A stretch of DNA of 64,000 bases, from NCBI GenBank assembly GCA_035578155.1, contig JAPWDM010000017.1, positions 7,212,828 through 7,276,827 of the forward strand. The letters run 5' to 3'. The notes under the pieces are model-generated. The model made no database searches and had not been told where the DNA came from. It was given only the letters and a program-made list of their open reading frames with translations. A program made the position numbers and the translations under genes. Each line of letters starts with the position of its first letter. The stretch's first letter is position 1. Positions 58,010-64,000 of this stretch are shown piece after piece. This stretch comes from Brachynemurus nebulosus (Eukaryota > Arthropoda > Insecta > Neuroptera > Myrmeleontidae).

Positions 58010-58263
58010 GTCTTATTCGGGGTATAGATAACGACGATGCATACCTGTTAACACCTCTTTCATTAAACGATTTAAATTGCGTTACTTGTTTTGTGACGGC
58101 TGCTGAACCATTGCCATCTGAAATTTATTTAAAATCTAAATGTGTAGACTGTTCAATTCCGTATATTTCAACGTCAAAACAAATTCGTACAACAGTGGTA
58201 CCTAAGAAAACGATATTTAACATAAACAAAGTGAGGCTATTACAAAAAATGAATGCTGTTTAA
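58010..58263 (+). CDS. NOL9: NOL9, exon 4 (terminal)
   Basis: 254 nt. Joined with exon 3 it reads G-F-G-L-I-R-G-I-D-N-D-D-A-Y-L-L-T-P, the conserved C-terminal motif of NOL9, and ends ...K-M-N-A-V-stop (TAA 58261-58263). The summed exons (1505+489+188+254 nt) are divisible by three. Confidence 0.93.
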
Positions 58264-58370
58264 ATTTTTTAAATGTATTTTTGTTAGTTTTGTATTTCTT
58301 AATTTTTGTTGATTTTGTATTTTTTTTATTAGTAAAATATTTAAAATTTAGTTTTTGTTTACAAAAAATC

Positions 58371-58376
58371 AATAAA
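58371..58376 (+). terminator. Polyadenylation signal of NOL9 (AATAAA)
   Basis: AATAAA 108 nt after the stop codon, followed by T-rich sequence. Confidence 0.7.
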
Positions 58377-58807
58377 TATGATTGTTTTACCTTTCGTTTA
58401 TTAACATGTAAATACCTAATTAAGAAAATATATACATTCTTAAAATACAGGACGATATATTTAGGGAGACTTAATTAATGACGAAAAGTAGAGTTTCTAG
58501 GACATCCGTCAGCCATTTATAGAGAAATTAGGGATTTCGCGCAATAAATGCACGCAAACACGTAAGGAGTGTTGTCATCTAGTGACGTTGGATGAGACGT
58601 TGTACAATTCCCTAATTTAACGACTAGTATGTAGGTATTTTTAAATATATTAAAAGCTTATGAAAGTACAATGAGTGATATTCTAAGAAAAATCGTTTCG
58701 TACTTATTACTTATTTTACTTTACATGCTCATCTTGCTTATACTCTTGGTACTTAAAGTATTTATATTTTTTTTAAAAGGATTATTCTTTTGTTAAGACC
58801 ATCAATT
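58377..58807. other. Gene-free spacer
   Basis: It contains a diverged half-copy (58565-58645) of the foldback MITE at 54077-54342. Confidence 0.5.
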
Positions 58808-58933
58808 TTTAGTCGAATTTTTCAACAGAAAAAATTAGACTCTTACAGCCTATACGATAAGAACAGGACGAGGCGAGAGTAGGGGTGCTATCCGTTTTCG
58901 GACCCGTAGAACACGATTTTGAAGAAAAAAATG

Positions 58934-58935
<2 letters not shown>
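58808..58935 (+). repeat. Direct repeat flanking the 146-bp array, left copy
   Basis: Shares TTTTTAGTCGAATTTTTC and CTATCCGTTTTCGGACCCGT with 62336-62445 in the same orientation. Confidence 0.8.
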
Positions 58936-58938
<3 letters not shown>

Positions 58939-59017
<79 letters not shown>

Positions 59018-59027
59018 GTATATATAT
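58939..59027. repeat. (TA)n microsatellite
   Basis: About 44 units with TG interruptions, directly before the 146-bp repeat array. Confidence 0.95.
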
Positions 59028-59032
59028 TCCCA

Positions 59033-61928
59033 GGTGCATGTCGCTGGCCCGGCCATGTCAGAAATTTGATATAAAAAGTATACCACCATTTAGTACCTAA
59101 TTTGTACTAATTTGTACCGCTAGTTTCAAAATTTGTACTCATAAGGTGACGGAGATATTAGGGGGGTCCCAAATTCGGGCCAGCGACATGCCAGCCCGGC
59201 CATGTCGGAAATTTTATATAAAAACTATACCACGATTTAGTATCTATTTTGTACTAATTTGTACTCCAGTTTCAGAATTTGTACTCATAAGATGGCGGAT
59301 ATAAAGGGGGTCCCAAATCTGGGCTAGCCCGGCCATCTCGGGTTTTTGATATAAAAAGTATACCACGATTTAGTACCTAATTTGTACTAATTTGTACCGC
59401 TAGTTTTAGAATTTGTACCCATAAGATGGCAGAGATATTAAGGGGAGGGGCAAAGCCAGGCCAGTACAATGCCAGCCCGGTAATGTTGGAAACTTGATAT
59501 AAAAAACTATACCACGATTTAGTACCTATTTTGTACTAATTTGTACTCCAGTTTCAAAACTTGTACCCGAAAAATGACAGAGATATTAAGGGGGGCCCAA
59601 AACCAGGCCAGTACAATGCAAGGCCGGCCCTGTCGGAAATTCGATATAAAAACTATACCGCGATTTAGTACCTATTTTGAATTATTTAGTACTCCAGTTT
59701 CAGAATTTGTACCCGTAGGATGGCAGAGATATTAAGGGGGGGCCCAAAATCAGACCAGTACAATACCAGCCCGGCCCTGCCGGAAATTTGATATAAAAAG
59801 TATACCACGATTTAGTACCTAATTTGTACTATTTTGTACTCCAGTTTCAGACTTTGTGCTCGTAAGATGGCAAAGATATTAAGGGTTCTGTACACATTAA
59901 AGACAATAAATGGATCGGTCAAGAAATTGGAAAAACCCAGAAGAAAGGTAAACACACGTGTACCGAAAGCGAGTGGCAATTCACGAATTTTGATGTTGAA
60001 CGAGTTTTAGGTAGATGGCAAATAGTGGGCGGTGAGACCAGACAATGAATATTACGAAAGATTTTTAAATTTTAACTCTAAATTTTTGATGCTGTGTGAA
60101 TTGTATATTTTTTTGGTACTTGATTTTAAATTAATTATGTCTGCTAACGATAAGATTCCTGGGATTAAAGTTAAGTTTTGAGACCCCCTGGTTTTGGGAT
60201 CCCCTTAATATCTCTGCCATCTTACGGGTACAAATTCTGAAGCTGGAGTACAAAATAGTATAGAATAGTTACTAAATCGTGGTATAGTTTTTATAACCAA
60301 TTTCCCACAGGTCGGAGCTGGCATTGTACTGGCCTAGTTTCGGACTCCCCTTAATATCTCTGCTACTATCTCAGGGGTACAAATTTTGAAAATGGAGTAC
60401 AATATAGTAGGAAATAGGTACTAAATCATAGTATAGTTTTTGTATCAAATTTCCGACAAGGCCGGGCTGAGACTGTACTGGACTGGTTTTGGCTCCCCCT
60501 TAATATCTCTGCTTACGCAGGGGTACAAATTTTGAAAATGCAGTACAATATAGTACAAAATACTTACTAAATCATAGTATAGTTTTTGTATCAAATTTCC
60601 GACAGGGCCGGGCTGGGACTGCACTGGACTGGTTTTGGGTCCCCCTTAATATCTCTGCCATCTTAGGGGTACAAATTCTGAAACTGGAGTACAACATAGC
60701 ACAAAATAGGTACTAAATCAGAGTATAGTTTTTGTATCAAATTTCCGACAGGGCCGGGCTGGCATTGTACTGGCCTGGTTTTGGGACCCCTTAATATCTC
60801 TACCATCTTAGGGGTACAAATTCTGAAAATCAAGTACAATATAGTACAAAATAGGTACTAAATCGCGGTATAGTATTTATACCAAATTTCCGACAGGGCC
60901 GGGCTGGCACTGTACTGGCCTGATTTTGGGCCCCCTGAATATTTCTGCCATCTTACGGGTACAACTTCTGAAGCTGGAGTACAAAATAGTAAAGAATAGT
61001 TTCTAAATCGTGGTATAGTTCTTATATCAAATTTCCCACAGGACGGAGCTGGCATTGTACTGGCCTAGTTTCGGAATCCCCTTAATATCTCTGCTATCTC
61101 AGGAGTACAAATTTTGAAAATGGAGTACAATATAGTACAAAATACTTACTAAATCATAGTATAGTTTTTGTATCAAATTTCCGACAGGGCCGGGCTGGGA
61201 CTGTACTGGACTGGTTTTGGGTCCCCCTTAATATCTCTGCCATCTTAGGGGTACAAATTCTGAAACTGGAGTACAACATAGCACAAAATAGGTACTAAAT
61301 CAGAGCATAGTTTTTGTATCAAATTTCCGACAGGGCCGGGCTGGCATTGTACTGGCCTGGTTTTGGGACCCTCTTAATATCTCTGCCATCTTACGGGTAC
61401 AAATTCTGAAACTCGAGTACAATATAGTACAAAATAGCTACTAAATCGTGGTATAGTTTTCATATCAAAATTCCGACAGGGCCGTGCTGGCACTGTACTG
61501 GCCTTGTTTTGGGACCCCCTTAATATCTCCGTCATCTTACGGGTACAAATTCTGAAACTCGAGTAAAAATTAGTACAAATTAGGTACTAAATCGTGGTAT
61601 ACTTTTTATATCAAAATTCCGTCATGGCCGGGCTGGCCCGGATTTGGGACCCCCTTAATATCTCCGCCATCTTGTGAGTACAAATTCTGAAACTGGAGTA
61701 CAAATTAGTACAAAATAGGTACTAAATCGTGGTATAGTTTTTATATCAAATTTCTGACATGGCCGGGCTGGCATCTCGCTGGCCCGGATTTGAGACCCCC
61801 TAATATCTCCGCCACCTTATGAGTACAAATTCTGAAACTGGGGGTACAAATTAGTACAAATTAGGTACTAAATCGTGATATAGTTTTTATATCGAAATTC
61901 CTACCTGGCCGGGCCAGCGACATGCACC
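59033..61928. repeat. Inverted array of 146-bp units (6 forward, 12 reverse)
   Basis: Units contain CCACGATTTAGTACCTA, TAATTTGTACT, GATATTAAGGGGG and GCC(A/C)GCCCGGCC. The forward block is 59033-59885, the reverse block 60176-61928, with about 290 bp of unique sequence between. Both outer ends are GGTGCATGTCGCTGGCCCGG, exactly inverted. The layout resembles Foldback (FB) elements, whose TIRs are tandem repeats. Short frames across it are shadows. Confidence 0.85.
59886..60175. other. Unique centre of the inverted array
   Basis: About 290 bp without a long frame or repeat. Confidence 0.6.
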
Positions 61929-62335
61929 TTATATTCCCGCTACTTTTTGACATGTGTAGAATCCCCCTATGGACGGAATGAGTTGAAATTTGGTAAGTGG
62001 GGCTCATTCCAATGCACAGCAATACTATTAAAGTGGGGTCAAATTTTGAGCAAATTTTGGATCCGACTCCACCTGGGGGTGGTAGGGGGCGACAAAACAA
62101 TAAAACTTTTCCAAACTGATCGGAAATAATGTTTCGGCCAATTATCTACAACGTATCCAAAATTCAGCTTCCTAGGGTGATTTTGAGGGAGGGGCAAAAA
62201 CGCGTTTTGGCTGGATCTAACACACCCACAGCTCTCCCAGAATTAACGTAGGGGGTTGAAATTTTGTGTGTTGATAGAGTCCGTACCTAGGTTGTGCTTT
62301 CTGGACGTTTTAATATTTTACCGCCATACCACCTT
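61929..62335. other. Gene-free segment, relatively GC-rich
   Basis: It contains CCACCTGGGGGTGG and GGGTGATTTTGAGGGAGGGG; no coherent frame. Confidence 0.4.
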
Positions 62336-62445
62336 TTTAGTCGAATTTTTCCTTGAAAAAATTAGACATACAGTCTATACGGCGAGAGTAGGGGCGCTAT
62401 CCGTTTTCGGACCCGTAGAACACGAATATGTAGAAAAAATAAAAA
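62336..62445 (+). repeat. Direct repeat flanking the 146-bp array, right copy
   Basis: Same orientation as 58808-58935; identical over CTATCCGTTTTCGGACCCGT. Confidence 0.8.
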
Positions 62446-62654
62446 ACGACGGGTTGCACTCCGGGAGTGCTGGCAGAAGTGAAAACTTGAATATTAACGT
62501 TGTACATTTTTGATATTTTGGAATGGTTAGGGAAAAATTTTGCACGAATTGCTTTAATTATCAGTATAAAAGTACTATCATTTATGTGGTAGAATACAAT
62601 ATTTATTTATTGCGCTATCGTACACAAACATGACAATTTATATTACATTAAAAA

Positions 62655-62745
62655 GTTTATTGTCTGCTCTACTGTACTATCTACTCTCCATCCGTCTTAC
62701 GAATTTTCGATCAGGTCACGTGTCCTGACGCTTGTTCTCGAGTTT
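62655..62745 (+). repeat. CACGTG-centred repeat, copy 1
   Basis: Contains CTCCATCCGTCTTACGAATT then TCAGGTCACGTGTCCTGA; related to 63736-63950. Confidence 0.75.
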
Positions 62746-62870
62746 TAAATTTTTTTACTCAAATCAATTTGATGAACGAATTTAGGTACTTATATAAAAA
62801 TATAACGTTTACAAATGCATCGTCACATTAGAATCATTGTTAAAAAGTTAAAACATGAACAAATATACCT

Positions 62871-63097
62871 AATACATACGCACTAGACGTACTTGCGTCC
62901 GGTTAATAGAGGTAATAATGTACTAAATAATATATCTTCGTCAAAAAATATTGTGTCCGTGTCCGGTTAACAGAGGGTCCGCTTAAGAGAGTGCTGAATG
63001 CATTGGTTTTAGTATAGCATGCCACCGTCATAAAAAATTTGTCCGGCTATAGGAGGGGTCCGGTTAAGAGAGGTGTCCGGAATCAGAGGTTCTACTG
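62871..63097. mobile_element. Pogo/Tc1-mariner-like fragment
   Basis: The right end reads (inverted) CAGTAGAACCTCTGATTCCG before a TA; GTCCGGTTAA motifs in both orientations lie inside. The left terminus is missing. Confidence 0.55.
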
Positions 63098-63100
63098 TAC

Positions 63101-63632
63101 ATTAATTTTAGAACAGACATAAAAATTTTTTAAAAGGAGATTCTTGTAGGGATTGCCGAGGAAAACATTTGTGCAAAATGTGAACTCCCGGAAATGTTTT
63201 TTTTATATCATGAATAGCGTTTTTTTACCTTTCACCGCTTACGTAGCGAAAACGGTGATAGATTTTTCTAGCGTTCCGGCAGGGTGTGCCGTTCGGAACC
63301 TTGCCGGAACGCTAGAAAAAGTGAATTTTTGAGTGCGCGTTTGGAGCGCTGTATCTTTTCACCTGTACAAGATAGACAGGTGCTCTCCCGAACTTTTTTG
63401 TAGAGAATTCGATTCTCTACAAGAAAGGTCTTAACACTTTTTAATGTATCTATCACCGTTTTCGCTACGTAAGCGGTGAAAGGTCAAAAAACACTATTTA
63501 TGAATTTTCAGTATTGTTTAAACAATATAAAAAAACATTTCCGGGAGTTCACATTTTGCACAAATGTTCTCTTCGGTAATCCCTACAAGAATCTCTTTTT
63601 AAAAATTTTTTATATCTATTCTAAAATTAATG
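63101..63632. mobile_element. Foldback element, about 530 bp
   Basis: The left arm 63101-63262 and right arm 63450-63632 share TTCTTGTAGGGATT, CACATTTTGCACAAATG and CACCGCTTACGTAGCG in inverted order. Inside is a second hairpin, TTCTAGCGTTCCGGC and its inverse (63266-63320). Confidence 0.8.
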
Positions 63633-63735
63633 TTTAGTGAGATAGGGCTTAAAATTAGTGCTATTGGACTAAACCCGTATATCTGTCCTTTCGCGTTACA
63701 CTGCTTTCAGTAGTATAGAGATACTACCGTTCGTT

Positions 63736-63950
63736 CAGGTTTTCGATCAGGTCACGTGTCCTGACGCCAGTTTAACATTTTTTACTCATTACAAAAAAAG
63801 TTTACAACGCAGTTTATTGTCTGCTCTACTGACTGTCTACTCTCCATCCGTCTTACGAATTTTCGATCAGGTCACGTGACCTGACGCGAGCTTAACATTT
63901 TTTACACATTACAAAAAAAGTGTACAACGCCGCTAAAAAAGTTTTCACTT
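63736..63950 (+). repeat. CACGTG-centred repeat, copies 2 and 3 (tandem, about 126 bp)
   Basis: Each contains TTTTCGATCAGGTCACGTG; copy 3 has the perfect 18-bp palindrome TCAGGTCACGTGACCTGA. Followed by AACATTTTTTAC and ACAAAAAAAGT. Confidence 0.8.
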
Positions 63951-63958
63951 CAAAAATG

Positions 63959-63961
<3 letters not shown>

Positions 63962-64000
<39 letters not shown>
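63962..64000. repeat. (TA)n microsatellite, cut by window end
   Basis: TA units continue to the last base of the window. Confidence 0.95.

Noticed and set aside
59541..62129. Several 60-80 codon frames
   Set aside because: They are shadows of the 146-bp repeat units and recur in phase with them.

Overview
The window is AT-rich eukaryotic nuclear DNA. It looks like an insect genome: it holds a P-superfamily THAP transposase, BEL/Pao and Gypsy retrotransposons, many hAT, Tc1/mariner-type, TTAA-type and foldback elements, a Helitron with the ACGCGAGCGAAGCCGCGGGT-like end common in arthropods, and very long (TA)n arrays. I cannot fix the order; a hemipteran-like genome is only a guess. One host gene is secure: a four-exon NOL9 orthologue (polynucleotide 5'-hydroxyl-kinase of rRNA processing) on the + strand, 49858-58263, with a 4.5 kb intron 1 packed with transposons. 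A second possible host exon (24 codons, - strand) lies at 10073-10147.

Layout. 303-4864: a P element (about 27-bp TIRs, 8-bp direct repeats AAAACAAT) with a decayed THAP transposase, a 32-bp minisatellite and an inserted 0.6 kb element carrying a tyrosine-recombinase core-binding fragment. 5175-16420: hAT-type non-autonomous elements with 8-bp target-site duplications (TSDs), a Helitron nested in a TIR element, hairpin elements, a long-TIR element with 61-bp repeats and a tRNA-like segment. 17139-21555: an intact Gypsy retrotransposon, one 1339-codon gag-pol frame between two identical 150-bp LTRs. 21592-25807: a possible non-LTR tail, a Tc1/mariner-type element, large (TA)n arrays, a solo-LTR candidate and a foldback. 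25915-31164: a 5'-truncated BEL/Pao element with two frameshifts and one stop, ending in an LTR that is followed by leader-like sequence.

32898-36736: three related foldback elements with 9-bp TSDs (Mutator-like), one inserted inside another's terminus. 37471-40400: a foldback with 350-bp arms containing two interleaved inverted-repeat pairs. 40516-47107: a giant hairpin whose left arm has taken at least five insertions (three TTAA elements, one TA element, one 3.3 kb element with an HTH/integrase-like fragment), while its right arm keeps the empty sites. 47570-49360: TIR elements and fragments of the same family. 49858-58263: NOL9. 59033-61928: an inverted array of about 18 units of 146 bp (six forward, twelve reverse). 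62640-64000: pogo-like and foldback elements and CACGTG-centred repeats.

Nothing here works as an operon; the logic of the region is nested transposon insertion around one housekeeping gene. The most useful observations are the in-cis empty sites in the giant hairpin, the nested TSDs, the hairpin-bearing recombinase element, the intact young Gypsy copy and the NAGNAG acceptor of NOL9.
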